Below, one piece after another: positions 22,999 through 34,765 of a stretch of 64,000 bases of DNA. Below the pieces are notes generated by a model that was given only the letters and a program-made list of their open reading frames with translations, did no database searches and was not told the DNA's origin. A program made the position numbers and the translations under genes. Location: positions 9,726-73,725 of the forward strand of contig CAJNOP010000509.1 of NCBI GenBank assembly GCA_905250075.1, given 5' to 3'. Every line of letters starts with the position of its first letter. The stretch's first letter is position 1. The DNA comes from Rotaria sp. Silwood1. Its lineage: Eukaryota; Rotifera; Eurotatoria; Philodinida; Philodinidae.

Positions 22999-23098
22999 NN
23001 NNNNNNNNNNNNNNNNNNNNNNNNNNNNNNNNNNNNNNNNNNNNNNNNNNNNNNNNNNNNNNNNNNNNNNNNNNNNNNNNNNNNNNNNNNNNNNNNNN
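22999..23098. other. assembly gap (100 N)
   Basis: Exactly 100 unknown bases, the usual size of a scaffolding placeholder, so true distance and content here are unknown. ORFs called across it are meaningless. Sequence from 23099 to 24746 has no recognisable gene apart from the repeats listed. Confidence 0.99.
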
Positions 23099-23528
23099 AA
23101 TTCATCAAATACTTGCCCATATAACATATATAAAAACTAGTTAAATTGGTGATCATCAATTGAGGAGGATCGTTCATGGCTTACGTGAAATAGCCCATAT
23201 ATAGATTTTCTCTCACGGTGCACAACAGAATTTGATAATATATATATCGTTGGATAGAGGAAGTCTTCCTCTGCAAACCTACAGATATCCCATTTTCTGG
23301 TCAAAAAATGGCCTGCAAGTTATAGTCGTCTTTTAAGAGATGATCAGATAAAAGTGTAAATTATGTTAATAAAATTTGAAGTCTTCTTAAGCCCCCCCCC
23401 TCCCAAAAAAAAATCGATCTCAGCCCAGGAACGTTCAAATTGCGTCAAATTTTCAGGACATGCTGTGGCTGTAGTGGAGAAGCTATGGTACAATTTTCAG
23501 CCCGATATCATGATGTTTAAGCGAGATA

Positions 23529-23577
23529 CGGGTGTGGGTGGGTGTGGGTATGTCTTATAAACCCCCACACCCTCACC
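23529..23577. repeat. short TGTGGG / CCCACA inverted cassette
   Basis: GGGTGTGGGTGGGTGTGGG at about 23529-23549 and CCCCCACACCCTCACC at about 23561-23577 with a spacer of about 10 bp: the tightest hairpin of the set. Confidence 0.6.
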
Positions 23578-23694
23578 TAACTGATGAATCGGTTTTGAGT
23601 CATAACTATATGCATTATGGAGATACAAATTGATTTTGTACATCTCAAAAACAATTTAGGTTGTTGGCTTTTTACTATCGAGATCTTACACTTA

Positions 23695-23925
23695 TTAGGA
23701 AAACTGGTTTTTGAATTTCGATTGAAAACTTTGCACAAAAACAAGCCTTAACGAAGAAGAATCTATTGTGAAAGTTTTAGGTCTTTTTTTTATCTTCTTC
23801 CATTCTCAAAGAAGAATCTTAAGCCTGTTGGTTTATATGCGCGATATATTCATGTTAAGGACTGTTTCTATGCAAAGTTTCAAATCAAAATTGAAAAATC
23901 AGTTTTTCTGAGGAGTTGACAATAA
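23695..23925. repeat. inverted repeat, about 230 bp
   Basis: GAAAACTGGTTTTTGAATTT at the left pairs with AAATTGAAAAATCAGTTTTTC at the right, and AACTTTGCACAAAAACA with TGTTTCTATGCAAAGTTT further in. Arms diverge; no terminal motif. Possibly an old MITE. Confidence 0.45.
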
Positions 23926-24746
23926 TCATTTAAAAATTATTGTAAACGTGCCATATTTCGACCGCAATAATCGAAAAGCCTGAAGTGTTTTCAGGACATA
24001 CATGACCCGCGTAATCTCAACTTAAAAGTGAATCATCAGTTGCTAGACTTTCCTAGTAAAAGAAGATTGGGACCAAGACAAATTCAATATCTATTTAGAA
24101 CACATGAATTGTAACAATATGTCATCCGATGAAAGTTTGACATGAACATAAAAAATATTGCTCCTAATAGAAGAAAATGTTGATCCTGGCAAAATCGAGC
24201 CTATGCGATGATACTCAACTTGCTTGCTCATGGAAAAAACACTTGGATTTCTGTCATCTATCATCAATTGACTCATTCGATCAAAATAAAGAGAAAACAT
24301 TTGATTCTTTTGTTTTTTTTAATTAGACCATCTTTGAACACATTGTTAGACTATTGAATATAAATCAAATAAAATTTTTCATTTACTTATCTTTTTTTTT
24401 CTTATCCACGCATTTATATTAAAGCAAGCTAAAAGTTATGTCAAGTTTTGTTTCTACAAATGCAATCTTGCGACAAAATTCATATACATCTGTATCGATT
24501 TAACTATGAGAGTTCGTGTGTCACTATTAGACTCAATTATGTCGATCCTATCAAATTTTGTCAGTGCAAGAAACTTGTATTTGAAAGCAAAAAGTATTGA
24601 CAAGAACTGAAAATATTAGTTTCGTATCATCAAAAACGAAGTAATTTATATAATTCATCCGCATTCTTTAGTTCCGAGTTCGTATCCTCACGTAACACAC
24701 ACACAAAATATTTGTCTAAATCACTTTAACTCAGCGAATATCTTGA

Positions 24747-27700
24747 TCATTTTCGAAGATATACCACCATTTTGTTCCAATCTTCGAATTTTTCTGGATG
24801 TTTTCCTGACAGAAAGTAAACTTTTTCGCAACGTTTTAATTCTAGATCTTTCACTTCGTTTTCAATTTGTTGCCGCAGTTGTTCTTGTTCTTCCTGGTCA
24901 ACCAGATCAAACTTATTAAAGACAATTGCATACGACAAATTTAGTTCATCCAAAAATCGAGCAAATTTTGAAATATCTTTAATCGTTGATGTAATCACTA
25001 ATAATCTTTTTTCAACACTTTTTAAATCGCAAATACAATCAGACGTCATATAAGTTTTTTCATCATTTTTGCCACTGAAATAGTTATAAAGACAACAAAC
25101 GTACATTGGCTATTTCTATTGATATTGTCTCATATCGGTGTCGCAAATTTCGAGACGTATCTCATCGAAAAGAGCGCTAGATACTGCGCAACAGAATTCA
25201 TTCATAAATGACATCCACTGAAAATGGGTACCCAAGTAGACAAAAATTGACGTCGTTTTTTGCGTTTAATTCTCACTTTCCGAGCATGAAAACGATGAAA
25301 AACTCCAGTTTTTAGTGTGGAAACGCGCTTTTGTTCTAGAATTTAAAAATAATGCGTTTTAACGCTCGTTTTTTTTTGGATTTTTCACCGTTTTCACGTT
25401 CTGAAAACGAAATTTAAACGCAAAAAAAGGCGTTTCTTGCGTTTTTCTAATGAGCATGAACGGCTCACAAACGCGGTTCCCGTTTGGAGCGTTTAAACGT
25501 GTTTTTTAAAATTCGTGTCTGCTTGGATAGTTTATTCGTCGTCTTTTACTGATTGTCTTTTAAGGAAACCACTGAAAAATGTACCTTCAATATATTTTCA
25601 GACCTATAAGAGGAAGTTCGAAATGAGAGTGCTGGCTTTCGCTTTTCTATGTTACAGGTTATCGTAGCAATGCTATTTTCTGAGTCAAATAAAGCACGAT
25701 AGAACTGAAATTTTAATCAATTAATCTTTAATCATTTCGTAGTAGAATGACGGACAAATGAAGTCACGGTCATGTATATTGTCAATTTGAAAATGGTGTC
25801 AAGTGCATTCCTTTTGTGACGGATTTTTCACTATGAAGATGGAATTCTATTATAAAACTAGCTAGTGTATTAGATTCAGCGTCATTAGCTGTCTGAAACC
25901 TTGTGTTTAACCTCATAACTAGATTCTGGAAGGCAGATGAGAGCGATCTTTTGAACCTAATGTTTGATTTTTTTACGTTTCTTACAGTCTCATAATTGTT
26001 TTTGGGTGCCTCAGTTCTATTTGGGCTGCGTTATTGAGATATTCAGATTTCCTATATGTGAATGTATATTTTTGCATTTATGAAAGTTTAGTTCGACGCA
26101 TTTTTTTCTAATCTCAAAGTGACTGGTGTAAAATACGAAAAGCGATCATTATAGGGAATCTGAATATCTCAGTAGCACAGCCCAAATAAAACTAAGACAC
26201 TCAAAAACGATTATGAGACTGTCAGAAACGTACAAAGTCAAACACTAGGTTCAAAAGATTGCTCTCATCTTCCTTCCAAAAACTATTTACGAGGATGAAA
26301 CATATCGTTCTGGATAGAGTAAACGACGCTGAATCCAATGCAATACTTGATTTTGTGCTAGAAGCTTGTTTTCATGGCTAAAAAAAGCGTTCCAAGATGG
26401 CTTGTTTAGACGTTTTTAGCAATTTTGAAACGATTGTACTAGCGATGGAAATACGCTAGAGACTTCATTCTTGCGTAAAGCAACTCAGATTTGAATGCAT
26501 TTACATGACTGAGAAAATAGTATTTCTATAACAACCTGAACATAGAAAATAGAAAGCCAACTCCCTCTCACTAGGCCTATTCGTAAAGGTCTACAAAAAT
26601 AAAAAATACATTTCTTGACCAGAACTCAACGTTCTTTCCAATGAGATAGATTTCGAAATTTGCGACAAACTCATAGTCGAATCCAGATGTATTAATAAAA
26701 TCCTATAAGTTCCGGTTCTCATTTCTCCAAGTTTCGCTATGTGAGCTTATTCTACTTTGGCATGAGACAAATATCAGTAGAAAAGTAGAAAAACAAGAGA
26801 ACTTACAAGACATCATAAACATGCAACCCATTTCCTTTGTACACGGAAGTTTTAGTCGTTGTTTCACCGGCGCCTACTTCAGCCGATTTTTTCCCAATCA
26901 AAGTATTAACAATAGTTGATTTTCCAACAGATACTGAACCAAGGACAGCAATATTATTATGATTCGACAATTTTAGTGGCTGAATTTTATTTGCTAATTC
27001 AATGTATGCATCTGCCATACGTTTATCGTAGGCTTGAACTTTTTCCCATGAATCAAGTTTCAATTCATCAAACTTTTTCACTTGTTCATTTAGTTGTTGT
27101 TTCAAATGTTCATTTTCTTGGGTTACCTTTTTTATTGCTTCTATTAAAGGTAAATGTGGATCCTCTTTGTTTTTGCCTTTTCAAATGAAAGAAAAAAAAG
27201 ACACACTTAGTAGAATATGTAAGTGCTCAACGTAGAGAGAAGGAAGAGAAGTGCTGAAGAATTATTTAGACAAGTTTGGATTTGATGAAGTCCGATGAGG
27301 TCGGTTCTTTTTCAGTCTTAGATAAGCTTGAGGTAAGGAAAACTGTTACGGTCAGCGGTGTGAGTAGCAACCACAGCTGTAGTCGGTCTAAAGATTAGCG
27401 TCAGATCCGGCCAGTTTGAAAATTTTGTCTGATCCGTATAAAAACTTTTTGAAACCGATGAACTTCCAGAAAAGATCCTGTCAATCCTTAGAATTTTCTG
27501 AATTGGTACAAAACTGGTCAAGCTCGCACTAATTTTCAATAAATCGCTTCTCTCAAAAGTGTGGATAAGATGAATAAGTTTCCTGTCCGCGTTCACCCAG
27601 ATGGACAAAAGCTAACACATTTCCTTTGTCATCCTTCTTCTCTTCTTTTACTTTTTAATTCCTTTTTTGTTTCATTTTTTTACTTACACGTTCTCTATTT

Positions 27701-28154
27701 TTCACATATTTTGCTGTGCACTCAAGAAAATCATTTTTTTACTGACCATTATGCTAAATTTATCATTGACAGTAAACTAGAGTAAACGACAGAAGGTTCT
27801 TATCGTTTACATCCCTAGTGTTTCACGATTTTTGACTCATGCTGCCGCTTACAACCCTAGAGCTTCGTCCTGGTTTGGAAAGTTATATTACAATAAAGTT
27901 TTTCAAAATGGAAGTCTTTCGATTAATTTCAACTTTTCGAATTGCTACCCAAAGACAAAAATATACGGATAAACCACACTGAGATTTAAACTTCGAGCAG
28001 TATCTGCCAATAAAAAACTGCAGGGATGAATGTGACTGTTAGACAGACTCATGCAGTTAGGAGAAGAAGAAAAGAAATACGTACCTCTTTGGAAAGCACC
28101 CATATATAAAGCAGCAGCACCACCAATCACTACACCTACCAGTAGCCTCGCCAT
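24747..28154 (-). CDS. membrane-anchored P-loop GTPase
   Basis: Three exons in order of translation: 28085-28154, 26807-27176 and 24747-25074, giving 255 aa in frame with GT/AG ends. An N-terminal hydrophobic segment (LLVGVVIGGAAALYMGAF, residues 4-21) looks like a membrane anchor. A charged helix follows at about 36-75. The P-loop GSVSVGKST is at 103-111. D-x-x-G as DVFG at 145-148 is formed across the splice. NKFD at 200-203 gives guanine specificity. Threonines in GETTTKT probably supply switch I. The fold is dynamin/IRG/GIMAP-like in arrangement, but the precise family is not clear. The expected DTPG proline is missing, so hydrolysis may be altered. The 1732-nt second intron holds a large palindrome. 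Confidence 0.8.
25130..26675. repeat. 1.5-kb foldback inside the GTPase intron
   Basis: Outer arms: GTCGCAAATTTCGAGACGTA at about 25140 pairs with TTTCGAAATTTGCGACAAAC near 26655. Inner arms pair over several hundred bp (GTGCTGGCTTTCGCTTTTCT near 25630 with AGAAAATAGAAAGCCAACTC near 26545; AGATATTCAGATTTCCTATA near 26040 with GGGAATCTGAATATCTCAG near 26155). Centre is near 26110. The left arm is broken by a separate MITE. No coding frame. Confidence 0.75.
25229..25529. mobile_element. MITE with TACCCAAGTAGACA ends
   Basis: Left TACCCAAGTAGACA and right TGTCTGCTTGGATA are inverted copies with two mismatches. The inside is made of TTTTTGCGTTTAA / TTAAACGC units in both orientations. It interrupts the left arm of the 1.5-kb foldback, so it came later. 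No target duplication was identified. Confidence 0.6.
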
Positions 28155-29437
28155 TCTAAGGCCAAATATTTGATGTTGAATATATATTCTCAAATCAAAT
28201 TTCTTACCAACTCTTTTTTTGACACGATAAAGTTAACAACATATGGTGGAAACGAAATTAATCTATTTTATTAAAAATAACAGGAATAGCTGGACTTGAT
28301 AAAGAAGGAAATGTAACTAGAACATAGTGCAAAATAATAAGTTATAGGCATCTAGCAACTTCATGCAGAATAATGTGCAAACCAAACAATCTCTTTTTCT
28401 ATTATTCAGCATAGAAAGAAAAAGAACGTAGAAAAATAACGCATATTATATTTTTCTTCTCCTTATCCTGTTTTGCTTCTCCACCAAAAAGAGCTGAGTA
28501 AATGTTTTTTGGCAGAGAGGCAAAACAGAACGAGAAAAAGAAAAAGAACAAAAAAAAATGCAGCGTGCGTTCTCTAATTCTTTACACTCGTGTGGGAAAA
28601 AAACAAACTAAAAAGATAATGGCACTACTCGCTTTTTTTGTAAAGCTTCTTTAAGGTACTCAAATGATAAGCAAACTTTCATTTTTATTGTTAACTTTTT
28701 CCGATGCGCAAGAGCCAAGTCAGTACATCAAAATAGGAATTCAAAAACTGCGCAGTAAGTTGGAAACTGTACAGACTCTACTAGTCATACAGAGCGAGAA
28801 AATTCAAAAATAAATACATCATTTTGTAGAGAGTTAGATTCTATACAAAACGAGAAGTGTTTAGAAATTTTTTCATATGAAAAAAAAATTCTTGTTTAAA
28901 AACTTCACACTTTCGTTTTTCAAAAAATTAATATTTAAAAAATTCAGCGTTTTTGAAAAACGAATTTCAAATGGAATTCTAGCGTCAAAAACTGCGCGTA
29001 GCGATGCGTTTAAATCTGTCTAACGCAAAGAAGAATTTTTTAACAAATTTGTCACCGAGGTGTCGCGTTATGTAAACAAGTCATATAGCATCTAAAAGAT
29101 GGAAGGAAGGAAGGAAAGCTGGTACCGTTGCCGGTTTAGGATGAAGATCAGAATATGTGTAAAAGGAAAGAGAGGAGTAAAATAATCATTTGGTTTGATT
29201 GCTAAAAACACACATACACACAGTAGAATCCGAAGAAGGGGAGTTCAGTTTGCTGTGATATTTTTGTCGAAAGTCGTAGAAAATTCAATGAGGGGTTCGT
29301 CCATCAGAATGTTTCCTCCACATCTTGTGGATATGGTTTCAGAGACATTTGTCATAAAATCCAGTCATCGAGATCTCAGCCTTTCTAATGTGCATAAAAG
29401 AAAAAAAGAAAAAAAATATCTTGTTCATATTTACTAT
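28155..29437. other. intergenic AT-rich region, no recognisable gene
   Basis: 5' flank of the GTPase gene followed by AT-rich sequence with poly-A/T tracts. An 88-codon ORF at 29195-29461 has no recognisable motif. No repeat family seen. Confidence 0.5.
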
Positions 29438-29440
29438 GGT

Positions 29441-30977
29441 TCACTTTGTAGTTGTAATTGACGTCTTATCACATGTACGTCTATGAATCCTCACTCCGAG
29501 TTCATTTTTACAAATCCGATTACAGTTTGGATATTTATTTGATTTGTTTGTCTTTGTTGTTGTTGTTGTTGATATGGTTGGTACTTGATTTGGTCCAGTT
29601 GTTACGATCATGTTGATTGCTTCTTTAGTACGTCTTTGTAGTGCGCGCTGTCGATAATCATGTACGGTTTGTTTAATACTTGAGCTCATCATATGAATGT
29701 GTACGGATCGGTTGATAATATGACGCCATTTGTTTCTATCCATGGTGTCTCGTCTCCAGTTGGTACTACCAGATTGTTTGATGTCAGCTTTGATTTTGTT
29801 TTCATACCTTTTTCTAAATCGACAGTGTTGAGGTCGATGGGCACCTGGAAAATAAGAGAACATGAGTTTTTTGGACAGCATTGATTCGCCATTGTCCTTA
29901 TTCATTCTGTTCACATGACCAAACCATCTCAGTCTGTTTCTTGTCATGATAACATCCAATTGCGGTTGTCCAGTGAGTTCTAGTATTTTTGCATTCGATA
30001 AACGATCTTCTAGACTTGCTCCAATAATTGTTCGAAGACATTTCATATAGAAGGAATTCAATCGTCGTTCTTGAATACTAGTTAAAGTTCAGACTGCACT
30101 TCCATATAACAATATGGGTACTACGTATGCTGGAAAAATTCGTAGTTTCGCTTCATACGACATGCTCATGCGATACCATACACAATGTTTGAGCATGTTG
30201 GAGACTCCCGATGCCTTCAATATACGTATTCCAATCTCCTTCTCCATGGCTTGATCTTCTGTTATACAATAACCAAGGTATGGGAAGGATTCAACATTTT
30301 CAATCTTCTCATTTCGGATTATCATCTTGAGCCAGGTTGACTGACCATTTGTCCTTTGATTACACGATCAGTTGAATCTTGTTGTAATTGTTTTAGAGAA
30401 ATAATGGATGTCTTCTTTACGTTCATTGTCAAGCTAAACTTTTGTGTTATAATTTCAAAAGCTTCAATGAATTTTTCAAGTTCTGTTGTAGATTCGCTTA
30501 ATATAGCAAGATCGTCGGCATAGGCCAAATTCAGAACATTTACGAATTTGTGTTGATCACCAGTGGGGGGTGAAAATTATGACCATAAGCCAGCTTAACT
30601 CTACTTGCTTGTATTTCTTCGAGCACTTGTCGCATGACGAAGTCTAGTGCGACGTTGAATAGGATAAGTGATTCCATTCCTTCTTGTTTGACACCTGTGT
30701 CCATTTCGAAAAACCATAGATTCCTCATCGCCTGTACGTATCGGAGCTCTTGTATTATTATATAGAAGCTGCAAAATTTTGATAACTTTTTCCATCAATC
30801 CATAGTGTCGACATATTTTCCATAGAATCTCACGATTGATCGAATCATATGCTTTGCGTAAGTCGATGAAACATATGTATGTGCAGTTGTTTGTTGTATT
30901 TCCGTGATTTTTGCATGACTATTTTCAATGTGAAGATCTAGTCAAAAGTCGATCTCTTTGGTCGAATCCCAGCTTGT
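29441..30977 (-). pseudogene. decayed RTE-like non-LTR retrotransposon, 5'-truncated at telomere-like repeats
   Basis: Reading the minus strand from 30977, reverse-transcriptase blocks appear in order: AGIRPKRSTFD, FIDLRKAYDSINREILW, TGVKQEGMESL, AYADDLAILSES (catalytic YADD), then a thumb region with NRLRWFGHVNRM and a C-terminal Cys/His cluster (CNRICKNELGVRIHRRTC). At least three frameshifts (near 30700, 30530 and 30325) and a stop in the first block make it dead. The layout without RNase H and the RLRWFGHV tail fit RTE-clade elements. Endonuclease and 5' part are absent: the frame runs straight into TGTGGG-type repeats, without target-site features of normal 5' truncation. Confidence 0.85.
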
Positions 30978-31266
30978 TGGGGTGTGAATGTGGATGGCTG
31001 GCTGTAGGTGTGGGTGGGTGTGGGTGTGGGTGTGGATGTGGGTGGCTGGGTGTTGGTGTGGGTGGGTGTGGGAAGTGGGCGGGTGTGGGTGGGTGCGAAC
31101 GAATAACAGACCTGCACCCACACCCACACCCACACCCACACCCACACCCACACCCACACCCACACCCACACTCACACCCACACCCCACCCACACCCACAC
31201 ACCCATACTCACACCTCACCCACACCCACACACCCATACTCACACCTCACCCACACCCACACCCAC
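30978..31266. repeat. TGTGGG / CCCACA inverted cassette abutting the RT fragment
   Basis: G-rich arm GGGTGTGAATGTGGATGG and then GTGGGTGTGGGTGTGGG at 30978-31098; spacer GCGAACGAATAACAGACCTG; C-rich arm CACCCACACCCACACCCACA at 31113-31266. The left edge touches the RT frame, with GTTGGGG shared at the junction. Confidence 0.93.
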
Positions 31267-31552
31267 AGCAAGATGAAGAATCTCATCCCTTTTTTCATAA
31301 TGCACAAAGAGGAAAGTTTGTTTACTCTTGCTTCTTCAATTTTTCAGCAGTGGCTGGGCATTAGTAAAGTACGCTCTCACCCACTCTGACCGCCGTTTCA
31401 TTCAAAGATAGTATCGATGTATAGAACATAAAATTGTCTATTCTTGAGACCTTACTCTCACCGATTTTCTTCAATCGATCTTAGAAAAAAAATTATTAAA
31501 TATCATTTTTTTGAGATCACTCTCACTCACCCTCACCCACTTCTTAACAAGA

Positions 31553-31793
31553 AGGTGTGGGTAGGGTGGGAATGTGGGTATGGACTATGGTTGAATGTAG
31601 ATTTAGGCTTTGTGTGAGGTCTGGGTATGGGTGTACACTCTAAAAAATAGGTATTCTCGGAAACAGACGAAAAAATGTTTTCGAGGGTGTGGGTGTGTGG
31701 GTTTAGGTGTAATTGTTCTATTTACCCTCTCCCAGATGCCACACCCACACCCACGTACATACTCACACCCACCCACACCCCACACACCCATCT
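31553..31793. repeat. compound telomere-like region
   Basis: G-rich pieces at about 31553-31580 and 31683-31705 (GGGTGTGGGTGTGTGGG), C-rich piece CACACCCACACCCACG and CCCACCCACACCCC at 31740-31793. Short C-rich stretches also precede it (31520-31540). It is the only cassette in which a C-rich patch lies before a G-rich one, probably a fusion of two units. Confidence 0.65.
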
Positions 31794-33175
31794 AACAGAT
31801 ATTCAACAGGTATTGTTAAGATTTATTCAAAGATTTGAAAATTTATATTAGATGTGTTCACAACTAATTGTTTTAAGTAAACGGTATAGACATTAATAAT
31901 ATCGAATTAATCGTTTATCAACGAAAAATTTTAATATATAAATATTTCAATATAGGTGGTGAGAAAATTATATTTTAACTGATCACATGAATAAAATTTA
32001 TCTGATGTATGAAAATATTCGAAAGATCAAAGGTCATTCTAACAGATATTTAGTTGACGATAGAGAGAAATTGTTAGTTGTCAATAATACATATTTACTT
32101 TTCTGCAAGAGATGAAATTACTAAAAATATCTTTGATTACCTTGTCAATGATATCTATGTTCTGTTTCTTTCGATTTTTTATTTATTTAAATAAATAATT
32201 CTTTTTTACAGAGGTTATTTTCAGCCAGAGTAAACATGTAAATAGACAGAAGAACATTGTATTAAATGAGTTTCAATTAAGGAACAATGATAATACGGCG
32301 AAAATCATTCTTTTTCTGCGGTTTTTGACGTTTGCTAGGTGATCTAATGGAAGAAATAAACATTTTCGTTATTGTTCTTATTTTTTATGTAAAAAAATCT
32401 CAAATTGTCGTCTAAAATATTTTTTTTTTCATTGGATTTAAATAAAAATAAATTACGTAAACAGTGATTTCTTTTCTAAAAGTCAACATATAGAAGATGG
32501 AATACGTAGAACTGTGAACGCTTATTTTTACTGAATTTCGTAATTAAATTAAAGTTAATTATGCACCTTCTTTACCCTTTAAGAATAAATATCACTCAAA
32601 AATTCATTGTATAACAATGTAATTGCACCATAATTTATTAAAAATAGCTAATTAAAATACCCGTTATAGTCGAAAATCATTTTCAAGAATATATGAAATC
32701 ATTTGAAAAATCAGCTAGAAGATTTAGTAAAATATCTTCACACTATGCAGTCATCATCACATAGAAAAAATAAAATGAGGTTATCAAACCAAGTAAAATG
32801 ACATTCCATTCTCAACGGTTTTCTTCTGAGTGAGAATGGATATTTTTTTTTTCAAACGTAGAAGTATAATCAATCCACTAGAAAACTTTTAAACTCACCG
32901 GATATCTTTAAACAATCACTTATTTAGGATGAAATTTTTTAGTCGGAGCACAATTTTTCTTATACGCAATGATTATTTCAGACATAAAGAAGGCTTTAAA
33001 CAATTATTACAGTACTTTCATTGTATTTCACATTGGAACTCTGCATTGATTGGGCATGGCTGTAATGAACAGAAGATTCGTGCCCACATCCTCAGATGGA
33101 CAGGTGCTTTCTAAGTATACTATATTTATTATTTTGAAAGCAGACAATAGTAGTGTAAAAAAAGAGTATTGTACA
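31794..33175. other. AT-rich intergenic region, nothing recognised
   Basis: Low-complexity AT-rich sequence with runs of A and T. A 61-codon ORF at 32929-33114 has no recognisable feature. Confidence 0.5.
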
Positions 33176-34039
33176 TTAAATGGAAGGATATGGAAATGAA
33201 AACTGTTCCTTTAAAATGAAATCATTAACACTATCAGCGATAATTTTGTGTACACTGGATGTAAAATGAAACTTATCAATAAACACATATTTTGATGGAT
33301 CTGAACAGTGCATAACAACAGAAGTACCATTTACAGTATCCCAACATGGATCGACAGTATTTGTAAATTGTTCCGATTCATTATCAATAATTTTCTTGAT
33401 GATCGAATACAGATTAAACACTTTCAATGAAACTTCTGGGTTGCTTTTCTGAATTATTTTAAGACGAAGTGAAAGCGTACTATTGAATAGAAATGTAAGT
33501 TGTTTAAAAATGAAGTCAATACCGAGCGCGTGAATGTATGGAAAAGCTTGGGCGGGCGATTGATTGAAAACAAGAATATGTTTCGCACCAAAGTCGACCA
33601 AATCATCGACTGCATTTGCCAAACCGTTAACAACTGCAAATGGATTTGGAATCTTACTGAAAACAAAATCATTGCCACCACCTGACACGATATAGAGTGT
33701 ATGTGCGAAATCAATAGTTTGTTCTCTAGTACTGTTTATATAGATTTCAATTTGTTGTCGAATGCCGGGCACAGGTACTGTATCTAATTTTGTGTATCCT
33801 TGAACTACTACATTGTCGGTTGTTGCACCTCCATAAGCATAATTCTTTACATTCGATACTCTCAATCTATCTACCCAGTTAAGATCGTCACTAAATCGAC
33901 CTTGATAGTATGCCGGTGAGATAGGCCATGTGCCATTTGTCAAATTAAAAACATTGTCGGTATCCGAAAGGGAGTCACCAAAGATTACTACTGTATGGAA
34001 CCGATGTTGTTCAGTGTTTGCTTGAGAAGCATGTATCAT
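33176..34039 (-). CDS. secreted GDSL/SGNH esterase-lipase
   Basis: 287 codons from the first ATG. SGNH blocks are all present: block I FGDSLSD (Ser23), block II YGGATTDN (Gly70), block III GGGND (Asn123) and block V DKFHF (Asp255, His258). This is the GDSL lipase/acylhydrolase layout of plant and fungal enzymes, which cleave ester bonds of lipids or acetylated sugars. The frame stays open upstream of the ATG (SSNFITYIFYLTMIHASQA-like hydrophobic stretch) until a stop, with a possible acceptor ATTAG, so the true start may be an upstream exon completing a signal peptide. Four or more Asn-x-Ser/Thr sites fit secretion. Intronless otherwise; a candidate for horizontal acquisition, unproved. Confidence 0.88.
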   Translation of the reverse strand: MIHASQANTEQHRFHTVVIFGDSLSDTDNVFNLTNGTWPISPAYYQGRFSDDLNWVDRLRVSNVKNYAYGGATTDNVVVQGYTKLDTVPVPGIRQQIEIYINSTREQTIDFAHTLYIVSGGGNDFVFSKIPNPFAVVNGLANAVDDLVDFGAKHILVFNQSPAQAFPYIHALGIDFIFKQLTFLFNSTLSLRLKIIQKSNPEVSLKVFNLYSIIKKIIDNESEQFTNTVDPCWDTVNGTSVVMHCSDPSKYVFIDKFHFTSSVHKIIADSVNDFILKEQFSFPYPSI

Positions 34040-34765
34040 AGTTAAATAGAAGATATATGTAATAAAATTCGAACTAATACGATACCTTTTATAATTGTAT
34101 TACTCGATTATATACTATCAACATGATCGAAGGCGAAACAGAATAGTAAAAAGAAAAAAACAAAATTGAGGGGGCTGCTTTTCTGTTCTACATACGTGGG
34201 ACTTAATAGCTCATCTACATACAGTGCTTGATCATACAAAACGCATGTTTGTCAACATGCGTCAGGTATGACGTTCTCGATGACTCAAGGCAATCAGCGT
34301 CATCGTTGTTTTGAAACAAAACGAGGATGATCAACGAATCAAGCAAGTTAGTGTGTGCGTCAGGCTTATTTGCTGTGTCACTTATGAGTATGAGGAGATT
34401 TCCATCGAATCAATTCCCAGCGTATCAAGAAAGTCAGGTGCATCTGCTTCAAATGAAAATTGATTTTTGTAAAAATTTAAACGAAAAAGTGCGTTTAAAC
34501 AAGTAATATATGTATATTTACAAGTGCATAGTAGTAGCTATCAAGATAATAAGATACTAGCCTCTATTATTTTGACATAAGTATTTAAGTATGTATATTA
34601 ATAGATTTCTATAAAAAGAAATCATATAGTTATCGAATCACTCTGTTGATTTATTTAAAAAAGAAACTAATAAACAAAAACAATGCAAATAAACTCTAGT
34701 TTTCACCTAACCATGGTCACAGAGTTGTATTGTTTTTTTCTGAAGTTTCATTTCTTTTCTTTTTT
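34040..34765. other. intergenic region with a small hairpin
   Basis: No gene seen. ACGCATGTTTGTCAACATGCGT at 34239-34260 is a short perfect hairpin, and further CGTCATC / GATGACG pairs occur to 34330. Low-complexity sequence follows. Confidence 0.4.

Noticed and set aside
22885-23177. Two open frames spanning the N run
   Set aside because: About 34 codons are unknown bases; the frame is not real evidence.
27318-27785. Overlapping frames of 74-96 codons on both strands
   Set aside because: They lie in the first intron of the GTPase gene and have no splice partners or motif.
30950-30975. GGTCGAATCCC resembling a tRNA T-loop
   Set aside because: It lies inside the reverse-transcriptase block and no acceptor or anticodon arm can be folded around it.
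30911-31389. Open frames up to 133 codons over the second large array
   Set aside because: Same cause: repeat translation in all frames, running partly into the RT fragment on the other strand.
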